Shown in pieces: positions 1-6,421 of a stretch of DNA of 7,620 nucleotides. Both the position numbers and the translations under genes were made by a program. Within the stretch, counting starts at the first letter, position 1; each line of letters opens with the position of its first letter. Below the pieces are notes generated by a model. It did not search any database. It worked only from the letters and a program-made list of their open reading frames with translations, and was not told where the DNA came from. Source of the stretch: Flavobacterium sp. Its GTDB lineage: Bacteria > Bacteroidota > Bacteroidia > Flavobacteriales > Flavobacteriaceae. The stretch is taken from assembly GCA_015478765.1 (NCBI GenBank), contig JADMKR010000027.1, forward strand, positions 1 to 7,620. Reading direction: 5' to 3'.

Positions 1-1426
1 TCCTGATGGTTATTCAATGACCACCAATGGTGCCGATTGCGATGATGAAGATGCGAATACCTATCAATCAGCCATGCTGTATATCGACAACGATAATGAT
101 GGTTACGACGGTGGTTCGGAAATGGTGTGCTATGGCGCATCGATTCCAGAAGGATATGCAATGACAAGTATGGGTGCCGACTGTGATGACTCAAACGCCG
201 CTATTAATCCGAGTGCCGCCGAAATACCAAATAACGGTATAGATGAAAATTGCAACGGCATGCAGGATGATGCTACTGATGTTCTTGTAACACAAATCAA
301 ATCTTCACACTGCGGATCGACACTTACCGATGTGTTTGCACCAATATCGGCAAACGCCGTAGCAGAAGCCACAGCTTATAAGTTTATAGTAACAAATACT
401 TCTACCAGTGTTTCTCAATCGGTTATTCGAAACGTGGCCTGGTTTAGCTTTACGAATCTTGCATCGTTCGCTTATGGAACCACGTATTCAATTGCGGTCG
501 AACTGGAAGTTGATGGCGTGTGGACCGGCGTTACAGGACCGTCATGCACGGTAGCAACACCGGCCTTAGAAGGCAATTATGCAGCAGGCATCAAGCAGTG
601 TGGTGTTACCATCACCGATTTCTATTCGCCTTTGATTGCGCACAGTTATCCTGGTGTGACCGGTTATCGATTCCGCGTTAGCAACCTAAGCAATCCATTG
701 GCAACTAATGCGGTACAAGTATTGACCCGCGCGGTGAATTGGTTCAGCTTTACAAACCTCAGCGGATTTGATTATGGAGCCGCCTATAGCGTTGAAGTTT
801 CCCTTCTAATTCAGGGCGAATACAGTGCATACGGTGACGCCTGTACGGTATTCACTGCCGCTCTGGCCGGCATTTATCAACCTGGCATTAAGCAATGCGG
901 CGTGACTTACTCTGACTATTACGCGCCAATCATTGCCCGAAGCTATCCGGGTGTTTCAGGTTATATGTTTAGGGTTACCAACCTCACTACCGAAAGCGTG
1001 CAAGTAATTACCCGCAACGTTAATTGGATCAGCTTCAACCACGTTGCCGATCTTCAAAACGGTATTGCTTACGAAATTGAAGTTTCGCTGCTGATCAACG
1101 GATCTTACAGCGCCTATGGACCACCATGTACTGTATTCACAGCAGCAGCAGCAATCGCCTCAAGTGACCCGAGCACAATATCCTATTTCAAGGTGATCGC
1201 TTCTCCGAACCCATTCACCGATTCTTTCGGAATCAATATTACATCCGATGTTGGTTCGCCGGTGACATTACAAGTATATGACATGATGGGCAAACTTCTG
1301 GAGTCGAAAACAGTGCAGCTGAATGTAGAATCTGACGGTTTGGGAACTAATTACCCATCGGGAGTGTACAATGTAGTTGTAATTCAGGACGACGTAACAG
1401 AAACCCTCCGTGTGATAAAACGATAA
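1..1426 (+). CDS. T9SS-secreted protein with MopE-like metal-binding repeats and three Cys-bracketed domains (3' part)
   Basis: The frame is open from the left edge (first whole codon at 2), so the true start lies upstream; residues here count from the Met at 17. Residues 1-15 end one MopE-like (Put_metal-bind) repeat. Residues 21-85 form a complete one, with the Asp-rich stretch YIDNDNDGYDGG, then GADCDDSNAAINPSAAEIP and NGIDENCNG; such repeats are thought to bind metal or calcium. Residues 94-380 are three tandem domains of about 90-97 residues, each starting with a Cys-Gly and ending with a Cys-Thr-Val (C99/C177, C195/C276, C294/C371). Residues 390-469 match the type IX secretion type A sorting domain: SPNPF, then VYDMMGKLL, then YPSGVYNVVV, ending in VIKR. 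The protein is therefore probably exported by SprA/PorV-type machinery and released or anchored at the surface. Substrate and role are unknown; an adhesin or surface-matrix protein is a guess. Confidence 0.9.
   Translation, partial: PDGYSMTTNGADCDDEDANTYQSAMLYIDNDNDGYDGGSEMVCYGASIPEGYAMTSMGADCDDSNAAINPSAAEIPNNGIDENCNGMQDDATDVLVTQIKSSHCGSTLTDVFAPISANAVAEATAYKFIVTNTSTSVSQSVIRNVAWFSFTNLASFAYGTTYSIAVELEVDGVWTGVTGPSCTVATPALEGNYAAGIKQCGVTITDFYSPLIAHSYPGVTGYRFRVSNLSNPLATNAVQVLTRAVNWFSFTNLSGFDYGAAYSVEVSLLIQGEYSAYGDACTVFTAALAGIYQPGIKQCGVTYSDYYAPIIARSYPGVSGYMFRVTNLTTESVQVITRNVNWISFNHVADLQNGIAYEIEVSLLINGSYSAYGPPCTVFTAAAAIASSDPSTISYFKVIASPNPFTDSFGINITSDVGSPVTLQVYDMMGKLLESKTVQLNVESDGLGTNYPSGVYNVVVIQDDVTETLRVIKR
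296..562 (+). repeat. Cys-bracketed domain, unit 1 of 3
   Basis: This is the most diverged of three tandem protein repeats. It opens IKSSHCG, has a central NVAWFSFTNL motif and a YGTTYSIAVELEVDG stretch, and ends GPSCTVATP. The alternating hydrophobic pattern suggests a beta-sandwich like fibronectin type III. The two Cys (C99, C177) are placed to form a disulfide linking the first and last strands; this is inferred from spacing only. Confidence 0.75.
590..859 (+). repeat. Cys-bracketed domain, unit 2 of 3
   Basis: This unit opens IKQCGVTITD, contains SYPGVTGYRFRVSNL and AVNWFSFTNLSGF, and ends SAYGDACTVFTA. It is clearly most like unit 3: more than half the residues agree by eye. It carries a few extra residues (around SNPLATNA) that unit 3 lacks. 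The Cys pair is C195/C276. Confidence 0.8.
887..1156 (+). repeat. Cys-bracketed domain, unit 3 of 3
   Basis: This unit opens IKQCGVTYSD, contains SYPGVSGYMFRVTNL and NVNWISFNHV, and ends SAYGPPCTVFTA. An Ala-rich linker coded by a short run of GCA codons (about 1141-1153) joins it to the secretion domain. The Cys pair is C294/C371. Its codons differ widely from those of unit 2 at matching residues, so the duplication is old. Confidence 0.8.
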
Positions 1427-1444
1427 CCTCCACTTAGAATGACT

Positions 1445-1473
1445 AAAGGCAGCCGATAATGGCTGCCTTTTTT
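1445..1473 (+). terminator. Intrinsic terminator of the T9SS protein gene
   Basis: A perfect 10-bp inverted repeat, AAAGGCAGCC / GGCTGCCTTT, surrounds the 6-base loop GATAAT and runs into a T tract. It starts 18 bases after the stop codon. The GC-rich core makes it a strong rho-independent terminator that separates this gene from the serine hydrolase downstream. Confidence 0.92.
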
Positions 1474-1535
1474 CATTACTTTAGTAACGAAAGAAATGCG
1501 GAATCGTCTAAAACCATCAATCAAAAATCAAAATC

Positions 1536-2855
1536 ATGAAATTTTCAATCAATTTAGTACTAGTATGCCTTCTCGTTGTTAGCAGCGGGCTGGCGCAACC
1601 ACGTGATTCCAAAACGCTTGACAATTATTTCGACGCATTGGAAACCAACAACAAATTCATGGGAAACATTGTAATTTCACATGAAGGTAAAACTATTTAC
1701 CAGCGATCCGTTGGGTACTCGGATAAGTTGGCGGATGTAAAATTATCGGCAAAATCGAAATTTCGGATTGGATCGATCTCCAAAACCTTCACATCGGCAT
1801 TAACTTTCAAAGCAATTGAAGAGAACAAGATCAAATTATCGGATCTTCTGTCGAAATTCTATCCATCGGTTCCCAACTCCGAAAAAATCACCATAGAAAT
1901 GCTGCTGAGCCATCGCAGCGGCATCCACAATTTTACCGATAACGACGACTATGAAAGCTGGAGCACTTCGCCCAAGACTCCGTCTGAAATGGTAGAAATC
2001 ATTACAGCCGGCGGCAGCGATTTTGAACCCGATTCTAAGGCTGATTACAGCAATGCCAATTACGTATTGCTTAGTTATATTCTTCAGGATGTCTATAAAA
2101 AACCTTACGCGCAATTATTAAAAGAGAAAATCACGCAGCCATTAAAACTGTCCGACACTTATTATGGCGGTGACTTGAATACCTCCACAGGTGAAGCACA
2201 CTCCTACAAATTTAATGGCGAATGGCAACAGCAGAACCCGACCCACATGTCGATTCCGTCAGGAGCGGGCGCAATTGTATCGACGATGGATGATTTGGCT
2301 ACGTTTATCGAGGCACTTTTTGCGGGCAAGATCGTATCGGCACAGAGCCTGGATAAAATGAAGACTATACGCGACGATTATGGAATGGGATTGTTCCGAT
2401 TTCCTTTTAATGACAAGACAGGATACGGCCACACCGGCGGCATTGATGCTTTTGCATCGTTCCTTGCCTACTTCCCGCAGGACAAAGTGACAATTGCATT
2501 TTCTTCCAACGGTTCGAATATCAAAAATAACGATGTTGCACTGGCGGCCCTGTTGTGGTTTTATAATATGCCTGTTACAGTACCGGAGTTTGCGTCCTAT
2601 AATTATAAGGATGGCGAACTGGAAAAATACACCGGCATTTATACATCTACGCAAATGCCGTTAAAAATAACTATTTCTGCACAGGGAACTACATTGATGG
2701 CGCAGGCGACCGGGCAATCGGCATTTGCACTGGATGCCACTTCACTGCACAAGTTCCAATTCGACCGTGCCGGCGTTGTGTTGGAGTTTAGTCCGGATAC
2801 CAACGAAATGGTGCTGAAACAGGGCGGCGGAGTTTACGAGTTTACCAAAGAATAA
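1536..2855 (+). CDS. Exported serine hydrolase, beta-lactamase/PBP4-like (class C fold)
   Basis: This 439-residue protein belongs to the beta-lactamase-related family (PF00144). It has an N-terminal signal peptide (hydrophobic residues 4-20, likely cut after SSGLA at about 20), so it probably acts in the periplasm or outside. The three active-site motifs are present: SxxK as S80-I-S-K83 (nucleophile S80), YxN as Y171-S-N173, and HTG at 299-301 within GHTGG. LLSHRSGI (123-130) is also typical. Residues about 355-439 form a small C-terminal beta domain like those common in Bacteroidota members. Family members include D-Ala-D-Ala carboxypeptidases, esterases and D-aminopeptidases, so the substrate cannot be named and antibiotic resistance should not be assumed. 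The start ATG has an A-rich leader with no Shine-Dalgarno site, normal for this phylum. No clear terminator follows. Confidence 0.92.
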   Translation: MKFSINLVLVCLLVVSSGLAQPRDSKTLDNYFDALETNNKFMGNIVISHEGKTIYQRSVGYSDKLADVKLSAKSKFRIGSISKTFTSALTFKAIEENKIKLSDLLSKFYPSVPNSEKITIEMLLSHRSGIHNFTDNDDYESWSTSPKTPSEMVEIITAGGSDFEPDSKADYSNANYVLLSYILQDVYKKPYAQLLKEKITQPLKLSDTYYGGDLNTSTGEAHSYKFNGEWQQQNPTHMSIPSGAGAIVSTMDDLATFIEALFAGKIVSAQSLDKMKTIRDDYGMGLFRFPFNDKTGYGHTGGIDAFASFLAYFPQDKVTIAFSSNGSNIKNNDVALAALLWFYNMPVTVPEFASYNYKDGELEKYTGIYTSTQMPLKITISAQGTTLMAQATGQSAFALDATSLHKFQFDRAGVVLEFSPDTNEMVLKQGGGVYEFTKE

Positions 2856-2920
2856 GGAAACGAAAGCGGCATAAATTGAAAATCGGTGTTCATTTTTTAC
2901 GAAATGAGGGACCGAAAAGA

Positions 2921-2952
2921 TTTGTCGTTGCCCAAAATTCGGAGTACTTTTG
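2921..2952 (+). promoter_or_regulatory. Bacteroidota-type promoter of the transketolase genes
   Basis: TTTG at 2921-2924 (-33 element) and TACTTTTG at 2945-2952 (exact match to -7 consensus TAnnTTTG) are separated by 20 bases, a good spacing for the Bacteroidota primary sigma factor. Transcription should begin near 2957-2960, giving a leader of about 20 bases before the ATG at 2978. This position also argues against any start codon upstream of 2978. Confidence 0.75.
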
Positions 2953-2977
2953 TGGCTGTCTAACTTTTAATCGAAAA

Positions 2978-3829
2978 ATGAAGCGCAACACACAACAACT
3001 CAACAATTTATGTATTCAGGTGCGACGCGATATCGTACGAATGGTGCACAAAGTCAACTCGGGTCATCCCGGAGGATCACTTGGATGCACTGAATTTATG
3101 GTCGCACTTTACCAAAACCTGATGGACCGAAAAGAAGGTTTCGATATGGACGGCATCGGCGAGGATCTTTTCTTCCTCTCCAACGGACATATTTCGCCTG
3201 TTTTTTACAGCGTTTTGGCTCGAAGCGGGTACTTCCCGGTTTCGGAACTGGCTACTTTTCGCCATATCAATTCCCGCCTTCAGGGCCATCCTACGACACA
3301 CGAAGGATTACCGGGTGTTCGGATTGCATCGGGATCGTTAGGTCAGGGAATGTCGGTTGCCATTGGTGCCGCACAGGCAAAAAAGCTCAACAACGATAAT
3401 CACATCGTGTACAGTTTGCACGGCGACGGAGAATTGCAGGAAGGACAGAACTGGGAAGCAATCATGTATGCATCGGCCAAAAAAGTCGATAACCTGATCG
3501 CGACCATCGACCTGAACGGTAAGCAAATTGACGGGTCGACTGACGAGGTGTTGCCAATGGGAAGCCTCCGTGCAAAATTCGAAGCATTCGACTGGATCGT
3601 TGTGGAGATCGAAAAAGGAAACGATATTGAGGCGATCATTTCGGGTATGACTGAAGCCAAGGCAATGTCGGGAAAAGGAAAGCCGGTTTGCGTATTGCTG
3701 CACACCGAAATGGGCAACGGCGTCGATTACATGATGTACAGCCACGCTTGGCACGGAAAAGCGCCTAATGACGATCAGTTGGAAGTCGCGCTGACACAAA
3801 ACTATTGCGAAGGCGAAAGCGACTATTAA
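2978..3829 (+). CDS. Transketolase, N-terminal subunit (TPP-binding half)
   Basis: This 283-residue protein matches the first domain of transketolase, which binds the pyrophosphate of thiamine diphosphate. Visible motifs: SGHPGGSLG (28-36, substrate-contact His), SNGHISP (68-74), GSLGQG (119-124), the TPP/Mg motif GDGELQEG (149-156) with N180 about 30 residues on, and HAWHGKAP (256-263). Classical transketolase is about 660 residues, so this is only half an enzyme and should pair with the product of the next gene. The complex would move two-carbon ketol units between sugar phosphates in the non-oxidative pentose phosphate pathway. The frame stays open upstream to a TTG at 2876, but the promoter lies inside that extension and the family homology begins with the ATG chosen here. 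A 28-base gap to the partner gene supports one transcript. Confidence 0.93.
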   Translation: MKRNTQQLNNLCIQVRRDIVRMVHKVNSGHPGGSLGCTEFMVALYQNLMDRKEGFDMDGIGEDLFFLSNGHISPVFYSVLARSGYFPVSELATFRHINSRLQGHPTTHEGLPGVRIASGSLGQGMSVAIGAAQAKKLNNDNHIVYSLHGDGELQEGQNWEAIMYASAKKVDNLIATIDLNGKQIDGSTDEVLPMGSLRAKFEAFDWIVVEIEKGNDIEAIISGMTEAKAMSGKGKPVCVLLHTEMGNGVDYMMYSHAWHGKAPNDDQLEVALTQNYCEGESDY

Positions 3830-3857
3830 TCGAAATTATACAGTTGATATATACCTA

Positions 3858-4811
3858 ATGAAAAAATATACAAATACAGGGAGTAAGGATACGCGGTCGG
3901 GATTTGGTGCCGGACTAACCGAACTCGGACAAAAGAATGAGAATGTCGTTGCATTGTGTGCCGATTTGATCGGATCGCTGAAAATGGACGATTTTAAAAA
4001 GAATCATCCGGATCGGTTTTTCCAGATTGGTATTGCCGAGGCTAATATGATTGGTATTGCCGCCGGACTAACCATTGGAGGAAAAATACCGTTTACCGGA
4101 ACATTTGCAAACTTTTCGACAGGCCGGGTTTATGACCAAATTCGTCAATCGGTTGCCTACTCGGATAAGAACGTCAAGATTTGTGCATCGCATGCCGGAT
4201 TGACCCTGGGTGAAGATGGTGCGACGCATCAGATACTGGAAGATATCGGACTGATGAAAATGCTGCCGGGGATGACGGTTATCAATACATGTGATTACAA
4301 TCAGACGAAAGCTGCGACATTGGCAATTGCCGATCATCACGGACCGGTTTATCTTCGTTTTGGCCGACCGGTGGTTCCTAATTTCATGCCTGCGGATGAA
4401 CCGTTTGTCATTGGCAAAGCCATCAAAATGACAGAAGGTGTGGATGTGACCATTGTTGCGACCGGGCATTTGGTTTGGGAAGCGTTGCAGGCAGCTGAAG
4501 CATTGGCCGAAAAAGGAATCCTGGCTGAAGTGATCAATATTCACACCATCAAGCCATTGGACGAAAAGGCTATTCTGGAATCTATTGCCAAAACCCGTTG
4601 TGTGGTCACGGCTGAAGAACACAATATGTTTGGCGGCCTGGGCGAAAGCGTTTCAAGGGTGTTGGCGACAAACACTCCGACGCCGCAGGAATATGTTGCG
4701 GTAAAAGACACTTTCGGCGAATCGGGGACACCTGAGCAATTGATGGAAAAGTACGGCCTGAACAGCGAAGCAATCATCGCGGCAGCTGAGAAAGCCATCA
4801 AACGAAAATAA
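3858..4811 (+). CDS. Transketolase, C-terminal subunit (pyrimidine-binding and C-terminal domains)
   Basis: This 317-residue protein supplies the rest of transketolase. Residues about 10-175 are the pyrimidine-binding domain, with the glutamate that activates the cofactor in IGIAEANMIG (E61), TGTFANF (80-86), and the active-site motif GEDGATHQ (118-125, H124). Residues about 185-312 are the transketolase C-terminal domain, with VATGHLVWEAL (200-210), INIHTIKPLD (226-235) and TAEEHNMFGGLGE (251-263). Neither half carries all the active-site groups, so activity should need assembly with the N-terminal subunit encoded just upstream. 1-deoxyxylulose-5-phosphate synthase and dehydrogenase E1 beta share the fold, but the partner gene and motifs favour transketolase. 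Split transketolases are known in Bacteroidota and archaea. No Shine-Dalgarno site is seen. Confidence 0.93.
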   Translation: MKKYTNTGSKDTRSGFGAGLTELGQKNENVVALCADLIGSLKMDDFKKNHPDRFFQIGIAEANMIGIAAGLTIGGKIPFTGTFANFSTGRVYDQIRQSVAYSDKNVKICASHAGLTLGEDGATHQILEDIGLMKMLPGMTVINTCDYNQTKAATLAIADHHGPVYLRFGRPVVPNFMPADEPFVIGKAIKMTEGVDVTIVATGHLVWEALQAAEALAEKGILAEVINIHTIKPLDEKAILESIAKTRCVVTAEEHNMFGGLGESVSRVLATNTPTPQEYVAVKDTFGESGTPEQLMEKYGLNSEAIIAAAEKAIKRK

Positions 4812-4827
4812 AGATTTGTTTTATAAT

Positions 4828-4861
4828 AAAAAATCCCATCTGGATGCAGATGGGATTTTTT
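4828..4861. terminator. Bidirectional intrinsic terminator
   Basis: A perfect inverted repeat with 14-base arms, AAAAAATCCCATCT / AGATGGGATTTTTT, encloses the 6-base loop GGATGC. Because the arms start and end in A and T runs, the hairpin is followed by a U tract when read from either strand. It lies 16 bases past the stop of the transketolase C-terminal gene and about 11 bases past the stop of the convergent FKBP gene, so it can serve both. Confidence 0.93.
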
Positions 4862-4872
4862 ATGTTTATAAG

Positions 4873-5961
4873 TTATTGGCAGTTGGGATCGCGGTGTTTC
4901 CGAAGTCGGTCAGGCGACAAATAATCACCCGAACAGCTTGGAATTCCCCAAGTGTCATCGTATGGCGTAGATAAATCGTCGGTGGCAGCTCCGTTAAAAG
5001 AATAGTGAGTATAAACTTCGTTCTCATCTTCAGGATTCTGTAATGGGCGGCGGATCTCAGTGCGCGTCAACACCTGGTCGCCGTCATCATCAAGATCAAG
5101 ATAATCTGGGGCCAGGTCGCCATCGGTGTCATCCGGATTTTCCCAATCGGGTCCGAGTGCGCGGATATAACCGTCGCCATTGATATCTTCAAGCCATGAC
5201 GGTATTCCGTCGCCATCGTGGTCAAGACGGGTTATGTCGTATATTTTGAAATTAAAGATTAAGGTTGAATAGGCTGGAATTGCGCTAAGATTCTGTCCAA
5301 AATATCCCAGTCCGGATGGGATAAAGACAACGCCAGCGCCAAAATCGGTATAGGTTACCGGCTGACCTTCGACAGTTGTGAAATCGCCTGGTTTAAATTC
5401 CGGGAATACTTCGCTCCATCCTTTGATCACGCCTTCGAGCGACAAGTTGGATTGCGGAAATGGGATGGATTCAAATTCGTAGGTACGTTGTTCGTTTTCA
5501 ACGACATCGGTGGTTTCAGGGTCATCATAGTTAAACAAATACCGTCCGGAGTAGGAAGTCAGTACCGCATCGACATTGCTGGGCGCCAGTTTATCACCGA
5601 GAGCTCCACCGCCTTCACGAAGTTTCAGGTAGTAAAGTTTATAGGCGACATCATGATAGTACGGGCGGCCACTAACCGGTTCGACCACATCCTTTGTAAT
5701 TAATCTCGAATCCAACCAAATACATGTGGGATCCATCAATGGAACGGGAGTAAAAGTTACATTCTGATCGTCGGGAAAACCTGGATTTTCAACAACTGTG
5801 ATCGTATGTGTTTTCAGATATCTTTCGATTTCAACTATCTCGGCATCATATTGTTGCTGATGATCTCGGAGAGGAGCGGTCTTGATGTCGTCATCGCGTT
5901 CGCAGCCAACAAGAACAATCGATAAAAAAAGGAGAGAAAATAATTTCTGAATGACGTTCAT
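4873..5961 (-). CDS. FKBP-type peptidyl-prolyl isomerase lipoprotein with Asp-rich C-terminal tail
   Basis: This 362-residue protein begins with a lipoprotein signal: a hydrophobic stretch (residues 7-18) and lipobox LVGC with lipidated C20, followed by acidic residues ERDDD. An FKBP-like region spans about 105-243, ending in GVIKGWSEV (177-185), VFIPSGLGY (212-220) and IPAYSTLIFNFKI (228-240); W182, Y220 and F236 match FKBP pocket positions. About ten residues more than usual lie between FKPG (189-192) and VFIPS. After the domain come thrombospondin-3-like acidic repeats, DHDGDGIPSWLEDINGDG (247-264) and DTDGDLAPDYLDLDDDGD (278-295), likely calcium sites, then a tail with two Cys (343, 361). 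It probably helps fold proteins at the inner or outer membrane in the periplasm. Isomerase activity is inferred from the fold; a chaperone-only role is possible. Confidence 0.87.
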   Translation of the reverse strand: MNVIQKLFSLLFLSIVLVGCERDDDIKTAPLRDHQQQYDAEIVEIERYLKTHTITVVENPGFPDDQNVTFTPVPLMDPTCIWLDSRLITKDVVEPVSGRPYYHDVAYKLYYLKLREGGGALGDKLAPSNVDAVLTSYSGRYLFNYDDPETTDVVENEQRTYEFESIPFPQSNLSLEGVIKGWSEVFPEFKPGDFTTVEGQPVTYTDFGAGVVFIPSGLGYFGQNLSAIPAYSTLIFNFKIYDITRLDHDGDGIPSWLEDINGDGYIRALGPDWENPDDTDGDLAPDYLDLDDDGDQVLTRTEIRRPLQNPEDENEVYTHYSFNGAATDDLSTPYDDTWGIPSCSGDYLSPDRLRKHRDPNCQ

Positions 5962-5983
5962 TATTTCTTAAAATTTAGGAGCG

Positions 5984-5990
5984 CAAGATA
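5984..5990 (-). promoter_or_regulatory. Possible weak -7 element for the FKBP lipoprotein gene
   Basis: Read on the minus strand this is TATCTTG, one T short of TAnnTTTG, about 22 bases upstream of the start codon. No good TTTG lies at the expected distance upstream. The call rests on position and partial match only. Confidence 0.3.
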
Positions 5991-6001
5991 CAATATTGAT
6001 T

Positions 6002-6009
6002 TATTTTTG
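6002..6009 (+). promoter_or_regulatory. -7 promoter element of the S4 protein / phosphoribosyltransferase operon
   Basis: TATTTTTG is an exact match to TAnnTTTG. Transcription would start near 6014-6017, about 25 bases before the ATG at 6042. No TTTG occurs at the usual spacing upstream; the nearest candidate, TTTA at 5974-5977, is 24 bases away, so the -33 element is poor or absent. Confidence 0.55.
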
Positions 6010-6041
6010 TAAACACTTTAACGCCGCATTTCGAAAAAAGT

Positions 6042-6419
6042 ATGAGAGTTGATAAATATCTGTGGGCCGTTCGTTACTACAAAACCCGCAATATGGTTAC
6101 GGAGGCCTGTAAGAAAAATCAAATTACGGTAAACGGAAATGTTGCGAAGCCGTCGAAGGAAGTTTTTCCGGGAGATACGGTGACTTTCAGGCGGGACCAG
6201 ATTACGCGGATACTGAAGGTACTGGATATTCCGCCGAGCCGTGTTGGCGCCAAACTGGTTGACATGTACCGCAAGGATGAAACGCCGGCCGAGTCATTTG
6301 AGCATTTGGAGTTATTGAAATTATCGAAAGACCATTACCGAAGAACAGGAGATGGCCGCCCGACTAAAAAAGACAGGCGTGATCTTGACGATTACCACGA
6401 AACCGATTCAGAAGATTAG
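6042..6419 (+). CDS. S4-domain RNA-binding protein, Hsp15 (HslR)-like
   Basis: This 125-residue protein opens with MRVDKYLWAVRYYKTR, the signature start of the Hsp15 group of S4 proteins. The S4 fold covers residues about 1-60, including ACKKNQITVNG (22-32), AKPSKEVFPGDTV (35-47) and a basic turn. The tail (about 95-125) is highly charged, first basic (HYRRTGDGRPTKKDRRD), then acidic. E. coli Hsp15 (133 residues, similar length) binds 50S subunits that carry stranded peptidyl-tRNA and helps recycle them; a similar cytoplasmic ribosome role is the best inference. The next gene begins 2 bases after this stop codon, so the two are almost surely co-transcribed. The name hslR is not assigned because flavobacterial members are only distant relatives. 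Confidence 0.88.
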   Translation: MRVDKYLWAVRYYKTRNMVTEACKKNQITVNGNVAKPSKEVFPGDTVTFRRDQITRILKVLDIPPSRVGAKLVDMYRKDETPAESFEHLELLKLSKDHYRRTGDGRPTKKDRRDLDDYHETDSED

Positions 6420-6421
6420 CT

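Noticed and set aside
1141..1153. Short run of GCA/AGC triplets as a phase-variable microsatellite
   Set aside because: Only about four units long and in a triplet register, so slippage would not shift the frame; it encodes an ordinary Ala linker.
1477..1484. TACTTTAG upstream of the serine hydrolase as a -7 promoter element
   Set aside because: It has one mismatch, and the -33 position would fall inside the terminator with no TTTG. The true promoter of this gene is not clear.
2259..2654. Minus-strand open frame inside the serine hydrolase gene
   Set aside because: It lies wholly opposite a well-supported gene, has no family motif, and looks like a shadow of the coding strand.
1536..2855. 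Serine hydrolase as a true class C beta-lactamase
   Set aside because: SxxK, YxN and HTG motifs are shared by many esterases and peptidases; HTG replaces the KTG usual in AmpC, so resistance cannot be claimed.
4068..4622. 184-codon minus-strand open frame inside the transketolase C-subunit gene
   Set aside because: Long, but its protein is rich in Cys, His, Asn and Arg in a pattern typical of antisense reading, with no recognisable motif or promoter.
2978..4811. Split transketolase as a frameshift or sequencing error
   Set aside because: Each half has its own stop and start, separated by a 28-base gap, and the domain border falls at that gap, so no frame correction would join them naturally.
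5991..5998. CAATATTG palindrome in the divergent promoter region as an operator
   Set aside because: An 8-base AT-rich palindrome that does not extend further is expected by chance in such a region.
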